Origin: Campylobacteraceae bacterium
Lineage (GTDB): Bacteria > Campylobacterota > Campylobacteria > Campylobacterales > Campylobacteraceae
DNA: 49,152 nucleotides
Direction: 5' to 3'
NCBI GenBank assembly: GCA_031257555.1
Contig: JAIROK010000112.1
Coordinates: 1-49,152 of the forward strand
A program made the translations under genes and the position numbers. Positions 34,389 through 42,469 of this stretch are shown here, in pieces. The notes under the pieces are model-generated. The model was not told the DNA's origin. It did no database searches and saw nothing but the letters and a program-made list of their open reading frames with translations. Positions within the stretch are counted from its first letter, which is position 1, and each line of letters starts with the position of its first letter.

Positions 34389-35279
34389 TTAAAAATTGGT
34401 GATAAGCAACTCTACTGCTGCTATTCTTTCTTTTGCATGCAGTCCGTAAGACGTTTGAAGCTCTTGTATCTTGTAGCCATTGTAGAGGTTCCTGACGGCT
34501 TCGCAATTGTTGTAGCTAAGCACAAATTTACCCTTAATCTTATGCAGAGTATTAGCAAGTCTTTCGTGCTCTTTTACGGTAAAACCGCCGCCTTTGCTGC
34601 CTTCGTAGTAGTTTTCCGTTCCCCAGTACGGCGGATCTAAATAGAACAAAGTCTCTGCCGTATCGTAGTTTTCTATAAGTTTTTGAAAGTCCATTTTTTC
34701 TACACAGACGCTTTTAAGACGTTCATGCCAGAGTTTAAAACTCTTATAGATATTTTTGGGTGAACGATGGCGTTTTGGCATAGCGAAATTACAGCCTTGC
34801 GCCCCGTAACTTGTCTGCGTCCTGTAATAGTAGAATGCAGCCCTTTCTATGTCGTTTTTAGGGATTAACTTCTTACTTCTTAAAAGGTTGAAAACATCCC
34901 TTGAAATGAGCATTTGGTTGAGGTAAAAACGCAAAGTTTCGGGACGTCTTTTTATTGCTAAATGCAAATTAATAAGCTCGCCGTAAATATCGTTTACGAT
35001 TTCAACCCGGCTTCGCTCTTTCCTGTATAATATGTTAAGTGCGCCCGCAAACACTTCTACAAAGGTTTTATGCTGCGGAAATTCCGTAATGATCTTGTTA
35101 GCAATTAAAGACTTGCCTCCCACCCAGCCGAATGCCGCTTTTTTAGGGTTGCTGTAGTAATTTTTAACCCTATCTCTAAGAGGGGGACAGTAATTCTCTT
35201 CCGGTTTTTTTATAGTTGTTGTGTTTTGTGCAACAACGCCTAATTCTAATGCCTGCAGTGTTTCCTTTACACTACTCAT
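34389..35279 (-). CDS. dam: phage D12-class DNA adenine methyltransferase
   Basis: 296 aa. Dam-type (D12) N6-adenine methylase: AdoMet region FGWVGGKSLIANKI at about residues 49-62, VEVFAGALNILY at about 73-84, and catalytic DPPYWGTENYYEG at about 213-225. The first 40 residues are a non-conserved extension. Target site cannot be read from sequence; GATC is usual for this class. Phage methylases protect phage DNA against restriction. It sits directly beside the tail gene D, as in CJIE1-type Campylobacter prophages, and has its own leader with large dyads and a G8 tract. Confidence 0.93.
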   Translation of the reverse strand: MSSVKETLQALELGVVAQNTTTIKKPEENYCPPLRDRVKNYYSNPKKAAFGWVGGKSLIANKIITEFPQHKTFVEVFAGALNILYRKERSRVEIVNDIYGELINLHLAIKRRPETLRFYLNQMLISRDVFNLLRSKKLIPKNDIERAAFYYYRTQTSYGAQGCNFAMPKRHRSPKNIYKSFKLWHERLKSVCVEKMDFQKLIENYDTAETLFYLDPPYWGTENYYEGSKGGGFTVKEHERLANTLHKIKGKFVLSYNNCEAVRNLYNGYKIQELQTSYGLHAKERIAAVELLITNF

Positions 35280-35294
35280 TTTTTACCTTTTTTT

Positions 35295-35321
35295 GAGTAT
35301 TTTTTGTACATAAAAATACTC
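35295..35321. promoter_or_regulatory. dyad in dam leader
   Basis: A perfect 10-bp inverted repeat GAGTATTTTT / AAAAATACTC encloses a 7-base loop, just upstream of the dam ribosome site. It includes a GTAT/ATAC core like those of the operator blocks. It may be a regulator site or a leader hairpin controlling dam translation. Confidence 0.45.
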
Positions 35322-35341
35322 TTTTTATTTAAGATGCAAAA

Positions 35342-35371
35342 ATCTAAACTAATGTTTAGATTAGTTTAGAT
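35342..35371. promoter_or_regulatory. 11-bp dyad upstream of dam
   Basis: A perfect 11-bp inverted repeat ATCTAAACTAA / TTAGTTTAGAT with an 8-base spacer. The symmetry continues imperfectly outward to TGCAAAAA / TTTTTTGCA, giving a palindromic region of about 50 bp. The outer arm on the minus strand, GCAAAAAATAT, repeats 11 bases of the phage-end repeat. This looks like an operator. Confidence 0.55.
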
Positions 35372-35403
35372 ATATTTTTTGCACCTCTCCTTAGTATGCT
35401 TAC

Positions 35404-35411
35404 GGGGGGGG
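35404..35411 (+). repeat. G8 homopolymer tract
   Basis: Eight consecutive G in the intergenic region between gpD and dam, 125 bases upstream of the dam start. G/C tracts of 8 or more are hypermutable in Campylobacter, where they drive phase variation. Here it could alter spacing in a dam promoter, not a reading frame. Confidence 0.7.
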
Positions 35412-35420
35412 TGTAAAGGG

Positions 35421-35438
35421 CGGACGTTAGCGCGTCCG
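35421..35438 (-). terminator. hairpin downstream of tail gene D
   Basis: CGGACG / CGTCCG with a 6-base loop lies 11 bases after the stop of gpD on the minus strand. No T-run follows (CCCTTTAC), so efficiency is uncertain. It marks the likely end of the long tail transcript. Confidence 0.45.
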
Positions 35439-35448
35439 TTCTGCCTCG

Positions 35449-36447
35449 TTATCCCTCAAACTCAACGGCAATATTGTATGCACCGTCTGAGAGATTATGA
35501 GTAACGGAAATAACTAAAAACTCTTGATTTATCGTGTCTATCCTCAACCTGCTTCCTGTTAAAAGTCTCCTGCCTGCCATTTCTAAAGAGCCTTTGATGC
35601 CTCCTTTTTGCAAGTCTCTAAGTTTGGATTCTGCTTGCCACAATGCTTCCGATGCATCTCTTGGTTCCGGAATTTTTTCATGGTATATTTGTTCTGTCGC
35701 AGCAATTTTGTTTTTAACTCTATTTAGGTTATCTTCTTGTTGCCTTGTCTTAACAGTTTTATCCTCATTCGTTTCGGAATCGTGCCATTCCAATACGACA
35801 GCGTCATAATTGTCTCTATTTGCTTCTTCTATTACTAATGAGGTTAATTCTGTTATTTTGAGGTTAAAAAGAGGCAGCTGCTCTTCCGGCTCTACATCTG
35901 TTATTCTACTGCTAAGTGTAGGTTTAGCGCGAATAACAAAAGCATTATCCTTTTGCATGCAAAAAAATGCTCTTGAATTACAAAGAGTATATAAAAACTC
36001 CAAATCAGACACGCCTTGTATCATGGATTCTACTGTAGCGAGCGCGGCATATTTGTCTGTTTTGCAGCCCATATTGTGTTCATTTGCAATTTTTTGCGCT
36101 ATTTTTTCTAAATTTGTATTGCCCCACAGTCTTGCTTTTTTTACCTTTAAAGCACTTGTAAAATCCGCCGATGTTGCGGTAATTTCGGTTGTTTTATTAA
36201 GATAGTCTTTTTTAAATGTTTGCACGTAAAAAACGCCGCAGTAGAATAGATTTCCTTCATATCCTAAAAAAAGTTTGAGGTCTGACCCAAATGGTTTTAT
36301 TTCAAACAATCCGTGCAAAGTTATATTTACATCATCCGTTTCTTCGCCTTGCTTATCGTTATATGTAAGACTAATAAGGTTTTTTTTAATTTGTGCCGTA
36401 ATGTCTTTGCCTGCCGCTTCAAGCTTAAAATCAGGTTTTCTTACCAT
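35449..36447 (-). CDS. phage tail protein D (P2 gpD-like, baseplate hub)
   Basis: 332 aa. Matches the phage late-control D / gp27-like hub family: N-terminal MVRKPDFKLEAAGKDITAQI with ISLTYNDKQGEETDDVNITL, typical of gpD (the D-E-x-D segment near residue 36), and the C-terminal LLTGSRLRIDTINQEFLVI with VTHNLSDGAYNIAVEFE. The protein forms the hub under the tail tube at the baseplate. It follows the X gene with a 7-base overlap. It is the last tail gene before dam, and a hairpin follows. Confidence 0.9.
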   Translation of the reverse strand: MVRKPDFKLEAAGKDITAQIKKNLISLTYNDKQGEETDDVNITLHGLFEIKPFGSDLKLFLGYEGNLFYCGVFYVQTFKKDYLNKTTEITATSADFTSALKVKKARLWGNTNLEKIAQKIANEHNMGCKTDKYAALATVESMIQGVSDLEFLYTLCNSRAFFCMQKDNAFVIRAKPTLSSRITDVEPEEQLPLFNLKITELTSLVIEEANRDNYDAVVLEWHDSETNEDKTVKTRQQEDNLNRVKNKIAATEQIYHEKIPEPRDASEALWQAESKLRDLQKGGIKGSLEMAGRRLLTGSRLRIDTINQEFLVISVTHNLSDGAYNIAVEFEG

Positions 36448-36629
36448 AATTCGGCTTCTTTTACGGGTTCTATAACAATATCGGGCAGCTTGACAATATC
36501 TCCGTCCTGTAAAATTACGGGAAGCCTTGCGTTTAGCATTAGCACCTGTTCAAACACTTCAAGCGTGCCGTAATGTTTATATACTATCTCGTCTAATCTT
36601 TCACCTTCATATGCTTTATACTCTGTCAT
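36441..36629 (-). CDS. phage tail protein X (P2 gpX-like)
   Basis: 62 aa. Short tail protein X with a LysM-like fold: YKAYEGERLDEIVYKHYGTLEVFEQVLMLN and then a proline-bounded VKLPDI. The family is essential for P2 tails, perhaps at the hub. It overlaps the U gene by four bases (ATGA) and gene D by seven. Size and place between U and D are canonical. Confidence 0.9.
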   Translation of the reverse strand: MTEYKAYEGERLDEIVYKHYGTLEVFEQVLMLNARLPVILQDGDIVKLPDIVIEPVKEAELW

Positions 36630-37003
36630 TTTTTATAATCCCTTATAAGCGTTATTGAGAACTCCTGTCCTAAAAACTCACCGGAGGGCATAAAATTTGA
36701 AATGGTTTCTTCTATATTGGCTATAACATAAAAGCCGTATTGTTTGCCTCTGCCGTCTACAAGCAGGCAGGATTGCTGCTTGTTTGCAAGCGCATATAAA
36801 GGCTCAAGAGCTTTATTGCCCGCACCACAATTTGGCAGTGTAATACAATTTATTGTTATCTCTTCGCGCGGTTTCATAACGGCAAAAAGGGCTACATAAT
36901 TATTTATCCGTTCGCTCTCCGTTATCTTATAATCGGTTGTTTTTACAATGTCGTTTGGTATTAGGGCATTTTGGAATTTAAAACCGCCTAATGAAAATAT
37001 CAT
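36626..37003 (-). CDS. phage tail protein U (P2 gpU-like)
   Basis: 125 aa. Tail terminator/assembly protein of the gpU family: MIFSLGGFKFQNALI with a C-terminal GEFLGQEFSITLIRDY similar to family members. Position between the tape measure (T) and X is conserved in P2-like tails. It overlaps the tape-measure stop by four bases and X by four. Confidence 0.85.
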   Translation of the reverse strand: MIFSLGGFKFQNALIPNDIVKTTDYKITESERINNYVALFAVMKPREEITINCITLPNCGAGNKALEPLYALANKQQSCLLVDGRGKQYGFYVIANIEETISNFMPSGEFLGQEFSITLIRDYKK

Positions 37004-39084
37004 CCCGCAATCCTCCTATTGTATGCGCTGCGCTCTTCTGCTGTGAGCGCATCTTTTACGGCTTTTACGATTTGCTTTTTAAAGTCTTGCAGATTAAAAT
37101 TACCGTTTTTATCCGTACCTATTAAGAAGTTGCCGGAGAAATTAATAGTTACATTGCCTCCGCCTATGGTTTGAGCAGAAGCGGCGGGAATATAGTTTTG
37201 GTAATTGCTTGCATACTCTATCTCTTCGTATGTGGGATCGTTCTTTATCACCTTTTCAGCGTTTATTTCGTTTTCGTCATTATCGACGAAACTAAAGAAG
37301 TCCGCAATACCGCCAAAGAAGTTTTTTATCCCTTTAGCAAGGTTGTCTATTATATTTTTAATGCTGTCTGTAAGATTTTTTACCCACTCAAATTTTTCTC
37401 CCAACATATCTATAAAACCGCCCACAAGTTGAAAAACCATGCCAAGCGGCGTCCACTTAAACAGAGTTTTTAATCCTTCCCATATTGCTTTGCATAAATT
37501 GCCAAATCCGCCGAAAGCGTCTGATAATTCCATTATTAAACTTATTCCCATAGCTATCCAGCCTATTATGGGAATTCCAAAAATAGCTTTACCGATTATT
37601 TTTGCACCTATTTTAAAAAGCCCGCTTGCTTTTAAGAAGCCTGTGCCAAGCAACGTAACGCCTCTGCCCATAGCAGCAGTTGTTACGCCTGTTGCACGCC
37701 CTGTTATGCCGTAACTAATTAGCGTATTAATAAATCCAAGAGCTTTTATTTTGGCAATGTTTGTAACAAATGCCCATATAAGCGTAGCGGTTCGTAATGC
37801 CCATATGGCTCCTACGCCGCCAATGATTATTTTTGTAAGGGTTTTATGCTCATTCATGAAGTCTGCAACAGGTCTTAAGATTGCCGTAAATGCGCGTATG
37901 AGGTCGGTAATAACAGGCAAAAAGACTGAACCTACAACATTTCCAAGCCCCATTAAAGCGTTTTTTGCCTGTTTAATTTGGTAACCCGTTTCGGCTCTTG
38001 CGTCAGCGAGCTTCTTTTGCATTGCCGCTTCGCCCGCTTCTTTATCTTTTGCAGCTCTAAGCGCAGATTGATAGTCTTTCAGCCCCGATACGAGCACGCT
38101 TATGTCTTCTGCCTCTTTTTTACCCACAATATCGCTGAAAGCGGCGATTTGATCCTCTTTGTCAAACTGGCTCATCGCAAGCAGAAAATCTTCTATCGCA
38201 CCGCTTGCATTATTTTTGATAGCGTATTTTAAATAATCCGCATCAATGCCCATTTTTCTAAGTGTTGCTTGAAATTTCTTACCTCCATTCTCCGCATTGG
38301 ACATTGTAAGCATTAACTTTTCTATCGTAGAAGAGGCTTCCTGTGGACTTTTGCCAAGTTTTAACATAGTAGTTGAGAGAGCTGCCGTCTCTTTTTCACT
38401 TAATCCGAAACTTCGCGCACTTGTGCCTATGCCTTGCATAGTGTCCATTATGCGGCTGCCGCTCACTCCCGCTTTATTTGCGAGGTTTGCTATCGCACCG
38501 CTGAACTCTTGTGTCTTTTTAACGTTAAGCCCATAAATAGAGTTAATCTGTGCAAGAGAATTTGTAGCTTCATTTGCATTTATACCGAATGCCAAAGCCA
38601 TTTCGCCCGCACTTCGTGTAAATGCGGTTAATTCCTCTTTTTTAATGCCGTTTTCTGCCGCTATTTTTGCCATATTGGCAATTTCTACCGCACTTTGCGG
38701 CAGAACGCCTGTTAGAAGTTGCACCTCTTTAGCAAATTTCTCTTTCTCTTTTCCTATAAAATTAACAGCTTTGGCAGCATCCGAAATCGCACTGTCGTAA
38801 TCAACTGCAATTTTCAAAGGGATGGCGAGTGCGGCGGCTCCAACAGCTCCGATTTTAAACTGATTTGCTAACTTCTCTTTTATTCCGTTTTGTGCATCTT
38901 GCAGCTTATTTATCTCTCTTAAGTTGGCTATATACTGTTTAATAGAGTGTGAAAAGCTCTTCATTCCGCCCTCGCTTTTTTTTGCAAGTGCGATAAGGTC
39001 TTTAAGTCCTCTGTTTGTTTTAGTAAGCTCTTTATCGCCTTTTATGCCTAAAGAGATAAGAATGCCTAAACCTAAGTCTTTCAC
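37000..39084 (-). CDS. phage tail tape measure protein (P2 gpT-like)
   Basis: 694 aa. TP901-type tape measure: a helical N-terminus, the core of about residues 100-340 (SGSRIMDTMQGIGTSARSFG, SPQEASSTIEKLMLTMSNA), then hydrophobic segments between about 400 and 560 and a Gly/Asn-rich end. Its length sets tail length; it is also injected with DNA. The start is GTG at 39084, sharing GTGA with the stop of the frameshifted E' frame, the standard gpE'-gpT arrangement. A GTG start so tightly placed fits coupled translation. Confidence 0.93.
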   Translation of the reverse strand: MKDLGLGILISLGIKGDKELTKTNRGLKDLIALAKKSEGGMKSFSHSIKQYIANLREINKLQDAQNGIKEKLANQFKIGAVGAAALAIPLKIAVDYDSAISDAAKAVNFIGKEKEKFAKEVQLLTGVLPQSAVEIANMAKIAAENGIKKEELTAFTRSAGEMALAFGINANEATNSLAQINSIYGLNVKKTQEFSGAIANLANKAGVSGSRIMDTMQGIGTSARSFGLSEKETAALSTTMLKLGKSPQEASSTIEKLMLTMSNAENGGKKFQATLRKMGIDADYLKYAIKNNASGAIEDFLLAMSQFDKEDQIAAFSDIVGKKEAEDISVLVSGLKDYQSALRAAKDKEAGEAAMQKKLADARAETGYQIKQAKNALMGLGNVVGSVFLPVITDLIRAFTAILRPVADFMNEHKTLTKIIIGGVGAIWALRTATLIWAFVTNIAKIKALGFINTLISYGITGRATGVTTAAMGRGVTLLGTGFLKASGLFKIGAKIIGKAIFGIPIIGWIAMGISLIMELSDAFGGFGNLCKAIWEGLKTLFKWTPLGMVFQLVGGFIDMLGEKFEWVKNLTDSIKNIIDNLAKGIKNFFGGIADFFSFVDNDENEINAEKVIKNDPTYEEIEYASNYQNYIPAASAQTIGGGNVTINFSGNFLIGTDKNGNFNLQDFKKQIVKAVKDALTAEERSAYNRRIAG

Positions 39085-39454
39085 TGCTGCGCCTTTATAA
39101 TCTTTTCGGATATTTGTACAAAATCCTTAAATGTAAAAATATCCATTTGTAATATTTCCGTATATGTAAAATGCAGGGTATGCCCTACTAACGCTATTGC
39201 ACCATTTCCGACATCCCCGCTTCGTCTAAAAAACCCCTTGCAACTTTGCTAAGCACTCCAATATCTCTAAAATCATAGGTGTTAAGTTCCTCTTCTCTTA
39301 TGTTGCAGCACTTAGCAATTATAATTGCTATAACGTCAAGTTCGGTTTTGTTTTTTACGTCGTGAAGCGCAGCTCTTACAACGCCTAATGTAGGAGCATT
39401 GAAAGTTATTTCCTTGTCTGCTGCGGGCAATTTTATTGTTTTTGATGTTTCCAT
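39081..39454 (-). CDS. tail assembly chaperone frameshift product E+E'
   Basis: The E gene contains T TTT TTA (39227-39233, minus strand) in the right frame for -1 slippage. After slipping, the -1 frame has no stop from there to TGA at 39081-39083, giving about 124 aa ending with LVGHTLHFTYTEILQMDIF and then FKDFVQISEKIIKAQQ. Its stop overlaps the GTG of the tape-measure gene. P2 makes E+E' the same way at T TTT TTG, so the gap between E and T is coding. The fused protein acts as chaperone of the tape measure. Confidence 0.85.
39194..39454 (-). CDS. phage tail assembly chaperone E (P2 gpE-like)
   Basis: 86 aa. Short acidic-helical chaperone whose place between tail tube (FII) and tape measure (T) is that of P2 gpE. 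N-terminus METSKTIKLPAADKEITF, and a family-like core ATLGVVRAALHDV-type segment near residue 20-35. It stops at TAG just after AGMSEMVQ. The 0-frame protein is the major product; the -1 product is listed separately. It lies 10 bases downstream of FII. Confidence 0.85.
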   Translation of the reverse strand: METSKTIKLPAADKEITFNAPTLGVVRAALHDVKNKTELDVIAIIIAKCCNIREEELNTYDFRDIGVLSKVARGFLDEAGMSEMVQ

Positions 39455-39464
39455 TTTTTTCTCC

Positions 39465-39971
39465 TTACAAACTTAAGTTTTCGCGCACTTTTGCGAAGTA
39501 ATCCACGCCGCCCATCATTAAAATAGTATTGTCGGCATCATATAAAATGGTAGGAACATTGTTAATTGTTTCCGCATACTTATGCACTTGTATTTTAAGC
39601 TCTATTTCTATCTTGTCGCCTGATTTGAACTCCGCTCTGCTTACCTCTTCAAAGTCGCCCGTAACAATAGCCATAAACGGTACGGACGTGTTTTCCTGAT
39701 GCACGGATGCCTTAAAAACAAGCGGCACACGGTTAATATAGGTATTAATACCGTAAGCGTTCCAAAGGTTTACGTCTAAAACGCTTATCTTTACGCTTAT
39801 CTCTAAAGGTTCTATACTCCCGGAAGCTCTCTTTGAGTTTGCCGCACCTAAAGCGTCTATTGTTTTTTGCGTAATTGTGGGCGGAGTAAAGCTCTCCGCA
39901 ACGCCCAAATATCCTTTACCGTCTATGAAAATGGTTACATCTTCAATCGCATTTGGAATAATTCTGCTCAT
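39465..39971 (-). CDS. phage major tail tube protein (P2 gpFII-like)
   Basis: 168 aa. Tail tube protein: MSRIIPNAIEDVTIFIDGKGYLG..., PPTITQKTIDALGAANSKRASG, and the family stretch KSGDKIEIELKIQVHKYAETINN. It forms the inner tube of the contractile tail. Directly downstream of the sheath gene (10 bases), with a GGAG ribosome site. Length is that of the P2 FII family. Confidence 0.92.
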   Translation of the reverse strand: MSRIIPNAIEDVTIFIDGKGYLGVAESFTPPTITQKTIDALGAANSKRASGSIEPLEISVKISVLDVNLWNAYGINTYINRVPLVFKASVHQENTSVPFMAIVTGDFEEVSRAEFKSGDKIEIELKIQVHKYAETINNVPTILYDADNTILMMGGVDYFAKVRENLSL

Positions 39972-39981
39972 TTTTTTCTCC

Positions 39982-41118
39982 TTATTTATTTATGCTTGAG
40001 AGCAAGTTTTCGCTCCAGCTGTCTTTATACACAAAATCAAGCTCGATAACCTTTACAATCGGGTTGTTTTGCATTTCGATACGAAGGTAAAATTTACCTG
40101 CTGTAACTGTTGCTTGAGTGTTTTTCTTATCGTCCCAATAGACGTTGTAGCCTATCAGCACCTTTGATCCTGTGAGGTTTTGTAAGAGTTGTTCTACACT
40201 GTATTTTGCAAAAAACAATTCACTCGCTTTTTTGTCCACAGCGTAAAGTACGCCCTGTTGGCAAGCTTCGGAAATTCTGTCAAAGACGCGTACTCGAGCT
40301 AAGTCAGTCCATATACTGTCCTGGTCTGTTGTTTCGCCACCCCAAGCCCTAAATCCGCTCTCTCTTATTATGGTAGAAATATGATTGCTTCTTAGTCTGT
40401 CGGCTTCGCAATCCTCTCCCAATTCAAAATTAATGTTACGGCTTGTACCGAATATGCCGTTTATTGTTCGGTTGCTGTAGCTATCACTCCAGCCGTATTC
40501 GCTCTCCCCGTCCACCCTTGCAATAAGTCCTGCTATAAAAGGACTTTGCGGATAGAATGCGTAAGCGTTAGGTGTTGCATCCGTATCCCATATTTTTACA
40601 TAAGGATCTGTAATAATTGCCCTGCGTGTACCAAAATTATCTGCTTTTGTAGTTGCCAATGTTTCCGATGCGCTGTTAAGGTCTATAATAGCCGTTGCAT
40701 GAAGTTTCTCTGCTGCGCTTATAAGAGCGTTATATATTACGTCTACATCGCTAAACTCAGGTGCAATAAGCAGATTAGGACGGTATCCGAATTCTGCTTT
40801 TGCATCTTTAAATGCTTCTATTGCCGTGCGTGCGGCGGTTATGGTTGCGTTCGTATCTACACCTCCCTCAAATACGCTAAAAATTATAGGCGTTTCAACC
40901 GCCTGGTCGCATATTGCCTGCACCGCTTTAATTAATGTGCCTGCTCCTGCAAGCTCCTTTAATTTCTCTTTTGCGTCTGTTACGCTGCCAAAAAAGTGTA
41001 ATCCTGTCTCAAGCGTACTGTATGTACCGGCTATGCCTATAGGTGTTATACTTTGTATTGTAATAGGACGTGCCGCCTCTGCCGTGATTGTTACGTTAAC
41101 GCCAAATTTTGCTGCCAT
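39982..41118 (-). CDS. phage tail sheath protein (P2 gpFI-like)
   Basis: 378 aa. Contractile sheath: the N-terminal MAAKFGVNVTITAEAARPI with TPIGIAGTY, the middle YNALISAAEKLHATAIIDLN, and the C-terminal SEYGWSDSYSNRTINGIFGTSR with WGGETTDQDSIWTDLARVR and VRVFDRISEACQ, typical of gpFI. Proves a myovirus-type tail. It follows the DUF1353 gene by 11 bases on the same strand and leads the FI-FII-E-T-U-X-D series. Confidence 0.94.
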   Translation of the reverse strand: MAAKFGVNVTITAEAARPITIQSITPIGIAGTYSTLETGLHFFGSVTDAKEKLKELAGAGTLIKAVQAICDQAVETPIIFSVFEGGVDTNATITAARTAIEAFKDAKAEFGYRPNLLIAPEFSDVDVIYNALISAAEKLHATAIIDLNSASETLATTKADNFGTRRAIITDPYVKIWDTDATPNAYAFYPQSPFIAGLIARVDGESEYGWSDSYSNRTINGIFGTSRNINFELGEDCEADRLRSNHISTIIRESGFRAWGGETTDQDSIWTDLARVRVFDRISEACQQGVLYAVDKKASELFFAKYSVEQLLQNLTGSKVLIGYNVYWDDKKNTQATVTAGKFYLRIEMQNNPIVKVIELDFVYKDSWSENLLSSINK

Positions 41119-41129
41119 TTTTATTCTCC

Positions 41130-41636
41130 TTATTTAGATTTAAATATTGGGGCTATGTACCATTCCCAAAGCCCAAACTTTAGCGTGCTGTATGCACGCA
41201 CCGCCAAAAAAAACAGTTTGCAACGCAGTCTCCTGTTATTTATCCGCAAAGCGTCGTAAAACCAATTGTCCGCTTCTCTTAACGCTTCCAATGCGGCTCT
41301 TTTTAATACCCTGTTTTTATCTCTTGATGCGCTTTGTAGCACAAGTATTGCCTTATCGTAAAGCATATCGTGCGCTATACTTTGTGCAACAATGGCAGGA
41401 GAAAACGGATGTGCTCCTAAAATAGAACAAAGAAATAAAGGTATAGACGCGCCGTCGGTTTTTGTGCCTTTTTTAACAAAAACTTCGTGCATCCAAAAAT
41501 CTTCTATTACAACATATAAAGACTGCCCTTTGTCGTCTGCGCAAGGTTCTATTTTAGGCGCTGTTGCAAATGCCTTTTTTGGCTTGCTGAACCAACTGAC
41601 GAAAAACCCTAAAATTGCCGTAAAAATCCCACTCAT
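41130..41636 (-). CDS. DUF1353 phage protein
   Basis: 168 aa. A hydrophobic N-terminus (FTAILGFFVSWF) then FWMHEVFVKKGTKTDGASIPLFL, the signature of DUF1353, with IVAQSIAHDMLYDKA following. Members occur in tail regions of many phages; the His-Asp pattern suggests a metal site, but the function is unknown. It lies between the tail-fibre cluster and the sheath gene, overlapping the 275-aa gene by four bases. Confidence 0.8.
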   Translation of the reverse strand: MSGIFTAILGFFVSWFSKPKKAFATAPKIEPCADDKGQSLYVVIEDFWMHEVFVKKGTKTDGASIPLFLCSILGAHPFSPAIVAQSIAHDMLYDKAILVLQSASRDKNRVLKRAALEALREADNWFYDALRINNRRLRCKLFFLAVRAYSTLKFGLWEWYIAPIFKSK

Positions 41637-42460
41637 ACAACTCTCCTTAATCTCATTGCGCAGGCTGTTATGCCTGTTGTATTTGTACCATTCGCCAGAA
41701 ATACGTCGCCTTCATATAATTTTCCTTGATATGTACCTATTTTTACTCTGTAAATCATTCCGTTTGTGTATCCGACAATAGAGTTTGACGTTAAGGTATT
41801 ATTGTCTTGGATTAGGGTTTGAGATGATGAATCCGTAACACTGTCATACAGATGAAATTGAGTAAACAGTATCCATCCTCCGGTATTATTTATGCAGGAG
41901 AGCGTTCCTGCGCTGCTTGAACCGCCTCCGCTTATTTTTATCGTAATGCCATCCAAAGCAACACTTAGAGTAGAGGTATAAGAGGCTGTTTTAGCAGTTA
42001 CGCCTTTAAAAGCAGCTATGTCTTCTATAGTGTCGGGTTTAATAAGATTTATTATCTCCTTAGTATCCTTTGTTTCCAGCATTTGCACTTGCGTTCCATC
42101 CCACCAGTAGTCGGGAACATTTATATCTACAATATAAATATTTTCCCCTATTTTTAAATCTGTTGGCAATAACCCATCAGGACGCACATATTCGCCTGCA
42201 ATCCATGCATGCATGTTGTCTTCCGTGTTAAAAACTATTGCGAGTCTTGCGCCTATTGCAATGTCCTTAACTTCCTCTATTGCAGTTTGCACGTTTTCGG
42301 AGTTTAAACCCGTAGCATAATTATTAAATTCTATATCTTCACTTTTAAGGCTTCCGGTTGCTTTTTTTATATCGCCCTTGAACGCGTTTTCCTGTGCAAT
42401 TTCCTCTGCCGTTTTGCTTTTAGGTATCCCAAAAAGCTTTTTTAAATTAAAATTTGCCAT
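41633..42460 (-). CDS. phage tail-fibre-cluster protein
   Basis: 275 aa. Starts MANFNLKKLFGIPKSKTAEE; middle segment DIEFNNYATGLNSENVQTAIEEVKD resembles the linker repeats of tail-fibre proteins, and residues 170-275 are Ser/Gly/Thr-rich beta-type sequence (TIKISGGGSSSAGTLS). No enzyme motif. Likely a fibre or adhesin tip component, or a fibre assembly partner. It lies 9 bases after the 225-aa gene and overlaps the DUF1353 gene by four. Confidence 0.6.
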   Translation of the reverse strand: MANFNLKKLFGIPKSKTAEEIAQENAFKGDIKKATGSLKSEDIEFNNYATGLNSENVQTAIEEVKDIAIGARLAIVFNTEDNMHAWIAGEYVRPDGLLPTDLKIGENIYIVDINVPDYWWDGTQVQMLETKDTKEIINLIKPDTIEDIAAFKGVTAKTASYTSTLSVALDGITIKISGGGSSSAGTLSCINNTGGWILFTQFHLYDSVTDSSSQTLIQDNNTLTSNSIVGYTNGMIYRVKIGTYQGKLYEGDVFLANGTNTTGITACAMRLRRVV

Positions 42461-42469
42461 TTTTTCTCC

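Noticed and set aside
40546-40935. Cysteine-rich plus-strand frame (129 codons) inside the sheath gene
   Set aside because: Antisense shadow of the clearly coding sheath gene; the Cys content comes from GCA/TGC codons read in reverse.
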